Positions 8,936-18,600 of a DNA stretch of 64,000 nt are shown here, piece after piece; the first letter of the stretch is position 1, and each line of letters starts with the position of its first letter. Origin of the DNA: CAYPIE01 sp964410665. GTDB taxonomy: Bacteria > Planctomycetota > Planctomycetia > Gemmatales > Gemmataceae. The notes under the pieces were generated by a model, which saw only the letters and a program-made list of their open reading frames with translations, had not been told where the DNA came from and made no database searches. The position numbers and the translations under genes were made by a program. The stretch lies in contig CAYPIE010000004.1 of NCBI GenBank assembly GCA_964410665.1, positions 117,327-181,326 on the forward strand, read 5' to 3'.

Positions 8936-11512
8936 ATGACTGCCAGTACGATGCTGGATCGCCCCCTGAGTGAACGAGCACAGGAGGTGCTCCGCCGCAG
9001 CGGCAACCCGTTTCGCAACTACTTCGCCCGCAACCCCGACGATGAAGTCTGCGCGCGCTACCACGTGCCGGAGTTGTTTGCCGCTGAACGCGAATTATTG
9101 TTGAACGTCGTCGACTTGTACCGCTACGACCCAATGACCCACTCCGAGGTGGTACCTGTGTTGGGCAACAAGGGGGCGGGTAAGACGCACCTGTTGCACT
9201 CGATCAAGCATGGTCCAGACGGTGGTTGGCAACTGTTGGTGGCTCCGGGTGTCTATCAGCGTGACACGAACTTCCTGGAATACCTGCTGTTTCAAATTAT
9301 CGATACCCTCCTGGGTGGGGGTCGGCAAAAGGGACAGCGCCCCCTCGAATTCGTCGGTGAACAGCTGGTTCGCCGGCAACTGTCGTTTGCCCTCCGCGAT
9401 CTCAGTCCAGAAGAACGGATCGAATTGTTCCCACCGCCTGGCCTGGGCCGCTGGGCCCGTCGCCTGGGCCTTGGGCAGAGCCAAGCTCATGAGCGTGCCG
9501 ACTGGCTCATGGACCAGCTCAACGGCTACGGGAACTATGGCCGCAATGCCCTGCCGCTCAATCAGATCCTCACCGAGGCTGGTCTAAGTGTCGATCAAGT
9601 TTTTCACTTACTCAATGCCTACATCGAACGCACCGAGCCACACAATACGGCGGGCTTGATGCGGCGATCGATCTACCAGGGTTTTGCTCGGGCCGTGCTA
9701 CTCCGCGATGAGCTGACTTTAGCGAGCTTTTTGACCTATGGATTTGCCATCTTAGAGTTTCACGTACGGCCGACACGACAAGATCTGGTGTTGGCCTTGT
9801 TCAAGGTACTGATGGAGCTGTTTCGTTCTCTGAAAACCCCGGTGGTGGTTGCCTTCGACCAGTTGGAAGACTTGCTCCTGGCTCGGCGTTCCGATGATGC
9901 GCATCGCATCGCCGAGGCCTTCTTTGCGGGTATTGTCCAGGTAATGCATCAGATTGATGGGGTGTGCTTTTTGATCTTCGCGGAGCGGGGCCTATGGAAC
10001 CGCTTTGTACCGTCCTTAGACAGCTACATTCAGGATCGACTCAACAACCCGGTGCATGTGCCCAAGCAAGGCACCATCAAGGCCCTGCGGCTTGAGGCGC
10101 CGTCTCCAGAACTGGTTCGGCGGGTGGTCGAAGCCCGCTTAAAGCCAGCTCTCGAAGAGCTCCCTGACGCAGCTGAGCTCTCGGATATCTACCCATTTAA
10201 TGACGAAGCGGTGATCCGGATTGCCCGCACCGAACCAACTTTGCGGGATATGCTACAACAGTTTCGCCACCTGTTCGACCATCTCATCTATGACTCCGAA
10301 GAACGGGGCGCGATGACTTCGCGTGAGGTCAGCAGTGAACCGACGATTGCAGGGACCTGGTCGGAGACTCCCGAGAAGACCACCAAGCGTGCTGCCGAGG
10401 CAGAGCTAGCTGCCGCGAAGACTGATTCGGTCATCCCGCCATTACCCCCCCTGCCAACGCCCCGCTGGGAAGAAGACAGCTTGCCCGTGGCCACCGCGAA
10501 CGCATCCGATCCCCAGTTCCCAACTTCGGCCAAGCAGTCCGGAGCAGCCCCCAGCGAGGTGCCCAACCCAGCAGCGGCGATTGGCTCGGTCCATCTGGTC
10601 GAGTCGATGGAGGAACCCCGACAACCGCTGAGTAACGCCACGAGCGAAGCGCGAAATGCATCGGCTTCACAGCCATCTACAACCAGCACGCCGAGCAACC
10701 TCGCCAGCATCCGCAAGGGTGACATGGGCGATGCGGTCCAACCGAACCAGAATTCCGACGAAAGCTCCCATGGACCCATGGCAGCCTCTCGTAGCTCGGA
10801 AAAAGCGAGTGCACGTGTCACGACAGGGGAAACGCGACACGGTCCGATTAGTCGGCCAGCCTTAATTCCGGTTCGCTCCTCGGCACTATCCCCAGAATCA
10901 CTGGTCGAACTCTGGCAACAAGAGCAACGTGCTGCTCGACGTCGATTGGAACCCGAGGGATCGATTACTGGCGCTACCAGGGAGCTCCAAGCTGGGCTGG
11001 GCAGCTTCTTGGAGATCTGCAATGAGCACGGGGTCAAGGTTGGCCCGTGGCGGCTCCAGCATGTGGTGCCGGAGCTGAACTTTGGTGACCACCCCACTTA
11101 CGGCACGCTCTCTATTGCTCACTGGGCGTGTAAAGATGGCCAACCTTGGAAGGTTGGGATTGGCCTGTTCCTGGCTCGCTCGGCGGGCAAGCCAAAGGAT
11201 TTGGAAATCAAGCTGCAAGTTCTGCAGAGTGAACCCGCGGTCATCGACCACTTGATCCTGTTGCGACCCGAAGACGATCTGTTCCTCACCGGGAAGAGTA
11301 AAACCCTGTGGCAAGATGCCGAGCGGCGCGGCCACCATTCCCGCTTGGAACCGGTGGCGTTGGACGGTTTCGCCATGCTGTACAGTTTCCCTCGTTGGTT
11401 AGCCGCGGTCACCGAAGAATTGCCGGAAGGCCAACCCTTGCCAAATCTGGCCGATTTGATCCAGGAACAGTGCGAAAGCTTGCTGACCCAGGTGTGCATG
11501 CCGATTCAATAA
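8936..11512 (+). CDS. Large P-loop (AAA-type) ATPase with uncharacterised C-terminal domain
   Basis: About 858 residues. A motif NPFRNYFARNPDD leads into a P-loop domain with Walker A GNKGAGKT at residues 77-84 and Walker B VVVAFDQLEDLL near 302-313, followed by a strand of sensor type (VCFLIFAERGLW). The ATPase part runs to about 460 and most resembles ORC/Cdc6- or STAND-like AAA proteins. A low-complexity Ser/Pro/Glu linker (about 470-650) separates it from a compact C-terminal domain (about 680-858) rich in beta-strands (PTYGTLSIAHWACKDGQPWK, HLILLRPEDD) that I do not recognise. The ATG at 8936 follows AAGGAG at 7 nt. Function is unknown; partnership with the winged-helix gene suggests DNA-associated ATP-driven activity. 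Confidence 0.75.
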   Translation: MTASTMLDRPLSERAQEVLRRSGNPFRNYFARNPDDEVCARYHVPELFAAERELLLNVVDLYRYDPMTHSEVVPVLGNKGAGKTHLLHSIKHGPDGGWQLLVAPGVYQRDTNFLEYLLFQIIDTLLGGGRQKGQRPLEFVGEQLVRRQLSFALRDLSPEERIELFPPPGLGRWARRLGLGQSQAHERADWLMDQLNGYGNYGRNALPLNQILTEAGLSVDQVFHLLNAYIERTEPHNTAGLMRRSIYQGFARAVLLRDELTLASFLTYGFAILEFHVRPTRQDLVLALFKVLMELFRSLKTPVVVAFDQLEDLLLARRSDDAHRIAEAFFAGIVQVMHQIDGVCFLIFAERGLWNRFVPSLDSYIQDRLNNPVHVPKQGTIKALRLEAPSPELVRRVVEARLKPALEELPDAAELSDIYPFNDEAVIRIARTEPTLRDMLQQFRHLFDHLIYDSEERGAMTSREVSSEPTIAGTWSETPEKTTKRAAEAELAAAKTDSVIPPLPPLPTPRWEEDSLPVATANASDPQFPTSAKQSGAAPSEVPNPAAAIGSVHLVESMEEPRQPLSNATSEARNASASQPSTTSTPSNLASIRKGDMGDAVQPNQNSDESSHGPMAASRSSEKASARVTTGETRHGPISRPALIPVRSSALSPESLVELWQQEQRAARRRLEPEGSITGATRELQAGLGSFLEICNEHGVKVGPWRLQHVVPELNFGDHPTYGTLSIAHWACKDGQPWKVGIGLFLARSAGKPKDLEIKLQVLQSEPAVIDHLILLRPEDDLFLTGKSKTLWQDAERRGHHSRLEPVALDGFAMLYSFPRWLAAVTEELPEGQPLPNLADLIQEQCESLLTQVCMPIQ

Positions 11513-11570
11513 GTTGCCCGTGGAGGGCTCCTGCCGGTGGCACAATCGGCGCACGGCCTCCGAGCCTTTT

Positions 11571-11600
11571 CCGAGGCGTGGGTGGGAACCCACCCCTCGG
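11571..11600. terminator. Strong hairpin between convergent genes
   Basis: GGGTGGG and CCCACCC are separated by two bases and enclosed by CCGAG/CTCGG, with flanking CTTTT and AAAG that can extend the stem. It lies midway between the ATPase gene ending at 11512 and the minus-strand pseudouridine synthase ending at 11652, so a bidirectional terminator is likely. Confidence 0.6.
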
Positions 11601-11651
11601 AAAGACTTCGACAGAACCTGGCAAACGCCCGCCTTCAACGTTGGTCGTGGA

Positions 11652-12632
11652 CTAGCGACTCGCACGCTGGCGGAGTTCCGCCACTAGCCCCGACAGGTCG
11701 TCCGGCAGCGGCATCTCCCAGTGTAGCTCCTCTCCGGTCTCAGGGTGGACAAACCCCAATTCCACAGCGTGCAAGGCCAGCCGCGGAGCTCCGCTCGCGT
11801 CCGGGATCACTGGCCCGTGTGGCTTGCGGTTGTAAACCGCTTCACCGCACACCGGATGCCCGGTTTCTGATAGGTGAATGCGGATTTGATGGGTACGGCC
11901 CGTTTCCAGTCGACAGGATAGGAGCGTGTAGTCCCCGAGGCGATCCTCGACGGCGATGTGAGTGATTGCCTCCTTGCCGACTCCGGCATTGGGGGTACTT
12001 CCCCGTCGGCCATCCCCCCGATCGCGGACGAGGAAACTGCGAATGGTCTGTGGCGGCAACACCCCGTGGATCACCGCCAAATAACGCCGCGTCACGGTGT
12101 GGGCATGGAATTGACGACCGAGTTCACGCTCCGCGATCGGAGTGCGAGCGAACACCACTAGCCCACTGGTTTCTTTATCAAGCCGGTGCACGATGCGTAG
12201 CCGCGGCAATTGCTTGACTTCGCGCTGCTTGCGGCGGGCGATGGCGAACTGAGTCAGGTCTTCCAGGGTCGGCGATTGCCGGCGGCGGCGCTCAGACCAT
12301 TCCCGTTCGGCGGGGTGGCGAACGGTGTTCATTCCTGAGGGTTTTTCCACCACCACCAACTGGTCGTCGAGGTGACGGAGTACCAACCCCGTTGGCGTGG
12401 CACTAGGATCGATGGGGTGAGGGCGACTCAATGCCACCACCTCCCCCTCGTTGAGCCGCCGGGCATCATCCAGGCAGAGCTGGCCGTCGATGGTACAGCG
12501 TCGTTGGGCGATCAACTGACGCACCTGCTTCCACGACCAGCCGGGGAGGTGTATCCGCAACACGGCCGCCAGGGTTTGGCCGACCAGACGGTCATGGATG
12601 GGAATCGGCTCGGGCAGCGGTGGCTTGGTCAA
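11652..12632 (-). CDS. RluA-family RNA pseudouridine synthase
   Basis: A 326-residue RluA-type enzyme that converts specific uridines in rRNA or tRNA to pseudouridine. Residues about 15-70 form an S4-like RNA-binding domain (VRQLIAQRRCTIDG). The catalytic motif HRLDKETSG is at 149-157, with the nucleophile Asp152. Downstream are YLAVIHG and the conserved ETGRTHQIRIHLSETGHPVCG block. The start codon appears to be TTG at 12632, 9 nt after the stop of the dioxygenase gene, so the two are probably in one transcript. The exact target (RluC-, RluD- or TruC-type) cannot be decided from sequence alone. Confidence 0.9.
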   Translation of the reverse strand: MTKPPLPEPIPIHDRLVGQTLAAVLRIHLPGWSWKQVRQLIAQRRCTIDGQLCLDDARRLNEGEVVALSRPHPIDPSATPTGLVLRHLDDQLVVVEKPSGMNTVRHPAEREWSERRRRQSPTLEDLTQFAIARRKQREVKQLPRLRIVHRLDKETSGLVVFARTPIAERELGRQFHAHTVTRRYLAVIHGVLPPQTIRSFLVRDRGDGRRGSTPNAGVGKEAITHIAVEDRLGDYTLLSCRLETGRTHQIRIHLSETGHPVCGEAVYNRKPHGPVIPDASGAPRLALHAVELGFVHPETGEELHWEMPLPDDLSGLVAELRQRASR

Positions 12633-12641
12633 CTCGGAGTC

Positions 12642-13472
12642 TCACGAAGATTCCGGCCGGGGTGGGTTGCCCCAGCGGCCGGTCGGATCGATGCCGCGGA
12701 CCATGACTCCCTTCGCCTCCCAGCCAGCATACGCACGCACGTCCGCGGCACAGTAGCGGAGCGTCAGGCCGCAGCGGCGGCGGTCGGAGGTGTTCCCTTC
12801 GGAGCCGTGCAGCAATAGGTCGGCATGGATCGACATTTCCCCCGCCTTGAGCTCATCGTCGACGGGTTCGCCGTACTGCTGGATGTTCTCGATCTCCTGG
12901 TTGAGCACGTTGGCGTCCTGGTCCTCGGTCATCTTATAGGTCAAGTGGCCGAGGGTGTGCGTCCGCGGCAGAAAACGCATGCAGGCGTTGTCGCGGTCGG
13001 CGTCATCAATAGCCAGCCAGACGGTCACCGTCTTGGCCGGGGTCAGGGGCCAGTAGCTGGCATCCTGGTGCCAGGCGACCTGTTTGCCGTCGTGGGGCAT
13101 CTTGCAGAAGTAGTGTGAACCCCAGCCGACCACGTTGTCACCCAGGATGTCCGCCACCACCGCGACGATCCGCGGGTTCGTGAGAATGTCGTATACGGGG
13201 CCGTACTTCATATGCGCGGTGCTGATCGAGTAGCTATCCCCACCCGCGGCGATGACCCGCGCGAGCAGTTGGTCAAAATAGCGGCGGTGCTCGCCCATCT
13301 CGCCGTCAGAGAAAATGCGGATGCCCTTCAGGTAACCCTCGGTGTTGAACGCCTCGACCTGTTCAAGGGTGAGCACTTTGGGCTCGGTGACCGTGCTCGG
13401 GTGGAAGCGGAGGTCGCGCTGTTCTTGGTTGAGCGTTTCTTCGTTGGGCGTGATGGCAAACGACGGCTGCAT
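12642..13472 (-). CDS. Phytanoyl-CoA dioxygenase (PhyH)-family protein
   Basis: A 276-residue Fe(II)/2-oxoglutarate-dependent oxygenase of the PhyH superfamily. The iron-binding facial triad is visible: His135 and Asp137 in AWHQDASYW, and the distal His222 in LLLHGSEGNTSDRRR, with Arg231-233 as candidate 2-oxoglutarate ligands. Planctomycetes carry many PhyH proteins of unknown substrate, so hydroxylation of a small molecule is the family role and the substrate is unknown. The ATG at 13472 is preceded by GAGGTG, which excludes the longer open frame to 13568. It sits between an esterase gene and an RluA gene on the same strand. Confidence 0.85.
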   Translation of the reverse strand: MQPSFAITPNEETLNQEQRDLRFHPSTVTEPKVLTLEQVEAFNTEGYLKGIRIFSDGEMGEHRRYFDQLLARVIAAGGDSYSISTAHMKYGPVYDILTNPRIVAVVADILGDNVVGWGSHYFCKMPHDGKQVAWHQDASYWPLTPAKTVTVWLAIDDADRDNACMRFLPRTHTLGHLTYKMTEDQDANVLNQEIENIQQYGEPVDDELKAGEMSIHADLLLHGSEGNTSDRRRCGLTLRYCAADVRAYAGWEAKGVMVRGIDPTGRWGNPPRPESS

Positions 13473-13568
13473 GGCACACCTCGGGTTGTGGGTTAGTCGG
13501 ACCACTCCATGATGCCATCCAGAGTCACCGGTTGGAGGACTCTGGACCAAAGCTGGACCCCTTCGCAC

Positions 13569-14744
13569 TCAGTTGTCCGGCTGAAACAGACGCGGTGCGA
13601 AATCCGCAAGAGCGTAACGCCAGGTTTGCCACTCGTGAGCTTGCCCCTTGGCCTCACGGAAGACCACGTTCTTGACGCCCGCTGCTCGGAGCATCGTAGA
13701 CAGAGACTTGCACCGTTGGTGGATACGGGCGTCGAGGCCGACGGTACCCGAGTGCAGGTACAGCAGTCGCACCTTGTGGTCGAACACCTCGGGATCGGAG
13801 AATAGGCCGCCGAACGCCGTCTTCGCATCGTATCGACCAGCGCCGCTGAATGCGCCAACGACGGAGAACAGCTCAAGATGGGTTAGCCCGATGCGCATGG
13901 CTTGCGCGCCACCCATCGACAGGCCCGCGATGGCACGGTGGTCCCGGTCGGCGATGGTCCGGTAGGTCTCGTCGATCATGGGAACAAGTTCGTCAATGAC
14001 CACCTGATCGAACAGAGGGAAGTCGAACTGCCGTGACGAGGTGGACTCCACGGTGGCATCGGCGCGGGTGGCGTAACCCTTCTCCATCACCACGATCATC
14101 GGTTTGGCTTGGCTCGCAGCGATCAAGTTGTCGAGAATGAAATTGACGTGTCCCTGGCGGGTCCAGCCAGTCTGGTCCTCGCCGGCGCCGTGCTGCAGGT
14201 ACAAGACCGGGTAGCGCTGCTTGGGGTGGTCGGCGTAGCCGGGGGGCGTGTAGACCTTGATATGCCGCGTCCGGCCGGTCACCTTTGACGGGTACCAGCG
14301 GGAACGGACCTCGCCATGAGGTACATCCTTGTCATGATAAAAATCCACCCCTTCTTCGGGAATCTCGATGCCGCTGGTCGGCTTGCCCCAGCCGAAAAAG
14401 GTGTCGCTGCCGGGGTCATTGACCACTACCCCGTCCACAATCAGGGCGTAGTAATGGAAACCTGGGGCGACCGGCGGCGAGGTGTAGGTCCACACCCCAT
14501 CCGCGCTACGCCGCATGTCCCAGTTCCCGTCCGTCCCCAACCCGTAGTCGGCGAGCACCTGCACGCGTTTGGCTTCTGGAGCCTTCAACTGGAAAGTCAC
14601 TCTTCTGTCGGCGTCGACCTGCGGGTACGCCGCGTTGCGGACGTTGGTAGCAGCCGGAGTCGCTTCGGCGGGTTGGGCCTGGAGGAGCGTGCCCGGCCAG
14701 AGAAGTAGAACGAATGCGGGCGTAGCCAGGAACATGGTGCTCAT
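13569..14744 (-). CDS. Secreted esterase, enterochelin-esterase-like alpha/beta hydrolase
   Basis: A 391-residue protein with a signal peptide (about 1-25, ending LLQAQPAEA), an N-terminal Ig-like early-set domain (about 45-130, similar to those before Fes and glycoside hydrolase-associated esterases) and an alpha/beta hydrolase domain of the esterase D/Fes type. The nucleophile elbow GLSMGG places Ser276, and a late His in AKGQAHEWQTW is the probable catalytic histidine. LYLQHGAGED is the oxyanion-side HG motif. Its start codon overlaps the stop of the SWIM-domain gene as ATGA, implying translational coupling, although an internal ATG at 14735 is also possible. Likely substrates are carbohydrate esters or siderophore-like esters; this is family inference. 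Confidence 0.85.
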   Translation of the reverse strand: MSTMFLATPAFVLLLWPGTLLQAQPAEATPAATNVRNAAYPQVDADRRVTFQLKAPEAKRVQVLADYGLGTDGNWDMRRSADGVWTYTSPPVAPGFHYYALIVDGVVVNDPGSDTFFGWGKPTSGIEIPEEGVDFYHDKDVPHGEVRSRWYPSKVTGRTRHIKVYTPPGYADHPKQRYPVLYLQHGAGEDQTGWTRQGHVNFILDNLIAASQAKPMIVVMEKGYATRADATVESTSSRQFDFPLFDQVVIDELVPMIDETYRTIADRDHRAIAGLSMGGAQAMRIGLTHLELFSVVGAFSGAGRYDAKTAFGGLFSDPEVFDHKVRLLYLHSGTVGLDARIHQRCKSLSTMLRAAGVKNVVFREAKGQAHEWQTWRYALADFAPRLFQPDN

Positions 14745-15646
14745 GATTTTCCTCGACGTCGTTCTGGGGGCTTTCCCACGGGCGGGTCGAATACTGGGGG
14801 TCTACACGCCGCTTCGAACAGAGCCAGCCCGCGCCGGGCGGCGGAGGCATAGGTCGGAACGAGGGTGTCCGGGAACCTTTCGCTGCCGCGCCAGAACGGG
14901 AACCCACCGAGCCGTTTGGGGCCGGCAGCGTCCACCGGCGGCAACTGTACATCCCCGTACAAATCCGGCGGGAGCGGGTCGATCGCCCAGAAGGTCGCAG
15001 CGTCCGATGGGACGGGTTCGGATGGCGCTGGAGGTTCCGTGTCCGACGTCGTCAGGCTGGAGCCGGGAGACAGCCGCCCACAGATCACGTCGCGCTCGCT
15101 GCCCCGCAAACGAAACAATAGGAACGGGTCGCGGTCAAATTCCTCGCCGATCAAGTAGTACACCGCCGCGATGTGCTTGCACGGGTCCGACCAGTCCGGG
15201 CACGTGCAATCCGTCTTGATCTCTTGCAACGAGCTCGGGAAGAGCGACAGCCCGACCTTGGCGAACACCGTCTCGATGTCCTGCGGCATCTCCCCGGCCA
15301 GCAGTTTGGCGGCGAACTCTGCCCGGGAGTTCAGTTCGCCGACCAGCTTGTCCCAATCCATGGCCGCGAGTGTCTCGATCTCGATCTCCACCGAGTAAGG
15401 TCGCGGTCTCGACCCCTGCACCTTGGCGGTCACTCTCCCCGGTGCGATGCGGATGTCCTTGACTTGACCCTTACGGGCATAGGTTCGGCCGCGGCCAAGG
15501 CGGGCACCGATTTCGAAACTCTCCAGCATGCCGATCCACTTCTTCGCCCACCACGTCGTACCGAACGCACCGGCCTTCGACTGCGACTTGATACCTCCGC
15601 TAACGGCTCGCGGCTTCGACTTGGGGTAGAACTCGTGGTACCACAT
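14741..15646 (-). CDS. SWIM zinc-finger protein, partner of the SNF2 helicase
   Basis: A protein of about 301 residues with a SWIM zinc-binding motif CTCPDWSDPCKH (Cys147, Cys149, Cys156, His158). The N-terminal part contains GTTWWAKKWIGMLESF and GRTYARKGQVKDIRIAPG, typical of SWIM proteins encoded next to bacterial SNF2 helicases. The C-terminal third is Pro-rich and ends in a basic tail. The ATG at 15646 comes 2 nt after the stop of the helicase gene, and its own stop overlaps the esterase start. SWIM domains bind nucleic acids or proteins; the likely role is as a cofactor of the adjacent helicase. The process is unknown. Confidence 0.85.
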   Translation of the reverse strand: MWYHEFYPKSKPRAVSGGIKSQSKAGAFGTTWWAKKWIGMLESFEIGARLGRGRTYARKGQVKDIRIAPGRVTAKVQGSRPRPYSVEIEIETLAAMDWDKLVGELNSRAEFAAKLLAGEMPQDIETVFAKVGLSLFPSSLQEIKTDCTCPDWSDPCKHIAAVYYLIGEEFDRDPFLLFRLRGSERDVICGRLSPGSSLTTSDTEPPAPSEPVPSDAATFWAIDPLPPDLYGDVQLPPVDAAGPKRLGGFPFWRGSERFPDTLVPTYASAARRGLALFEAACRPPVFDPPVGKPPERRRGKS

Positions 15647-15648
15647 GG

Positions 15649-18600
15649 TCAGTCCTCGGTCGCGCTGGGTCTCAGGGCCAGAACCTCGCGTAGCTGCTCG
15701 TCGCCCAGTTTGGTCAACCACGCCTCGCCGGTGCTGACCACCCTCGCGGCGACTTCCCGCTTGTGGGCTAGCATCTCGTCAATCCTTTCTTCAAGTGTAC
15801 CCGAACAGACGAATGGGTGCACCTGAACCGTTCGCTTCTGGCCAATCCGGAACGCCCGGTCGGTGGCCTGCGCCTCGACGGCCGGATTCCACCAGCGGTC
15901 GTAGTGGAACACATGCGTGGCCGCCGTCAGGTTGAGCCCGGTGCCCCCGGCCTTGAGGGAGATCAGAAAGACTGGAGGCCCGGCGGCGAACTGGAAGCGT
16001 TCGACCATCGCGTCGCGCTGTTTGCGTGCCGTACTGCCGTGCAAGAACAGCACTTCGCGTCCGAATGTTTCTTGCAGATAACGGCGGATGATGTCCCCCA
16101 TGTCCTTGAACTGGGTGAACACCAGCGCCTTATCGCCCGCGTCCAGTAATTCCTCGAGCATCTGCGTCAGCCGGGAGAGTTTTCCCGATCGGTTGGGGAT
16201 CGCCGAGCGATCGCCGAGGAACTGAGCTGGGTGGTTGCACACCTGCTTCAATTTCGACAGCGTGGCGAGTACCATCCCCTTCCTCTGAATCCCCTGCGCA
16301 CCAGCCAGGGCTTGGTCCAGTTCATCAACCACCGCGGCGTAGAGCGTGGCTTGCTCGCGGGTGAGGGTACAGAACTCCGTGGTCTCGATTTTCTCTGGCA
16401 AGTCATGGATGACGGTCGGATCGGTCTTCAACCTTCGCAACAGGAACGGCCCAGTAAGCCGTTTTAACCGCTCCGCCGTGGCGGTATCCTGGTGCAGCTG
16501 AATGGGGGTGAAAAAGTCCCGCCGGAATGACGCCGCGGTTCCGAGCAAGCCGGGGTTTAGGAACTGCCCGAGCGCCCATAGATCGCCGACGTGGTTTTCG
16601 ACCGGGGTGCCGGTGAGGGCCACACGGTAGTCGGCGGACATGGCTCGTGCGGCCTGGGCGGTCTTCGTGTTTGGGTTTTTGATCATCTGGGCTTCGTCGA
16701 GGATCACGCCCGACCAGGTGAGCGGCTCGAACAGTTCGCGGTCGCGGGCGAGCAGCCCGTAACTGGTGAGCACCACGGAGGCCTTCGTGGCGGCCTTCTT
16801 GAGGGCAGCTTTCGATTTCGCGCGGTTTGGCCCGTGGTGGATCCGTAGGGAGAGTTGCGGGGCGAATCGGGCAATCTCCCGCGACCAGTTGCCGACAACC
16901 GCCATCGGGCAGACGAGCAGCACTGGATGTGTCACACCCGCCTCCTGGTCCCGCACCAGGAGCGCAAGCGTCTGGACCGTCTTGCCCAGGCCCATGTCGT
17001 CGGCCAGACACGCGCCCAGCCCCCAGCGGCGGAGAAAGGCTAGCCACGAGTACCCGCGAACTTGATACGGCCGCAACGTCGCATCGAGGCCGGCGGGGGC
17101 CGGCAACTCCGCGAACTCCGAGGTGGTGAGTTCGCGGAGGAACGTCTCGACCCATCCGGACGCGACCACCCCCCGGGCGGGCAACCCGGTCCCCTCTGGT
17201 GTGACCCCCAACGCGAGTTGCATCACCTCGCGGGCCGCGACCCGCATCGGTTTTTTTTGCAGCAGGTCGATGGCAGTCCGAAGCACATCGGCGTTCAATT
17301 GCACCCACTTGCCGCGGAGGCGGACGAGCGGGGCCTTGAGCTTGGCCAACTCCCGCAACTCCTTGAGGGTCAACTCCTCGTCGCCGATGGCGACCGACCA
17401 GCGGAACTCTACCAAGTCTTCAAGTGATAGCCCGCCACCACCGGACATGGGTGGGCTTTTCACCTTCGCCGTCGCTTCGATCTTTTGCTTGGTTGCGTGG
17501 CCGGTCCACCACGCCGGTAAGAAAACGCCGAACCCCGCCTGTTCGAGGGCCCAGGCAGTTTCGGTGAGGAACCGATGTGCCCCTTCGGCAGTGGTGGCGA
17601 ACCCGGTCGGGGTGGCCGACTTGAGGGTGGCGTCAATCTCAGAGCTGAGTCGGGCCGCCTGACCCAGGCCGGCGAGCAGAATCGGCTTCGGGTCCGTGTG
17701 GACGCCCTTGCCCCTGCCAGACCAGACGTCCGCCGCCGGCAGGTGCAAACTCGGGTCGTCACGGGCCTGCAGCAAGTAACGCACCTGCCACTTCTGAGTG
17801 CGACCTCCTTCGCCCGGTTCGTCGAGACGAAAGCACAGGCGCATCGGAGCGAACGCGGTCGCGGTGATGGGCAGCCGCCACCCCTGTACTTGCTCCTCAA
17901 GTTGAACTGCTTCGGCGTCAGTGATCCGGAGCTCTCCGCCGGCAGACCGGAGGGCGTGCAGCCAGCGGTCATGGATGCTGGCAAACTGCTCACGGGGGCG
18001 TTCGTGCACTCGCCCGCGGACCAACGCGTCCACCACCAACCCGACGAACGCACGGAGAACCTCGGCTGCCGGGCGATCCGGAATCCTGGTCCCGACAGCT
18101 CGTGCCGCCGGCGGCATCGCTTTCGCCAGCCGATCAAAGCGTGCCACATCACCCCCCGCGATCAGCGGCGTCCATCGGGCGAACCACCCTTCTGACTCTT
18201 GCATGAGATCAGGGAGAAACTGCTGCCGGGTCACCAGTGCCGCCGCGAACCGCATGGCCACGGCCCAATAGCGCATCGTGACGCCGACTCCGATACCCGA
18301 GGTGAGCGTTGGACCATCGTGGACGCCCGCGAGCAGATCGAGAACGATGGGGACACTGAGCTGACAGGCGGGAACCCTCCAGTCGCGGACCACCTGGTCG
18401 CCACCCCCAGCTGAGTCTCCAATCAGCGGCGACGAAGGCAGCGGCCGGCCGGAGGCAGTGGGCAGCCAAACCGTCACCGTGTCCGTCTTGATGCCCTCAT
18501 CCACGCCGGGGATCAAGACACTGAGTGCAGACGCCAGATCACCGTGGGTCGCGGCAAAGGGGTGGGCTAAGGGCCGAGCCCTTGATTTGCTGGATTTGCT

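Noticed and set aside
16403..17308. A 301-codon minus-strand frame within the SNF2 helicase
   Set aside because: Frame-shifted shadow of the helicase core, Arg/Pro-rich with no motif.
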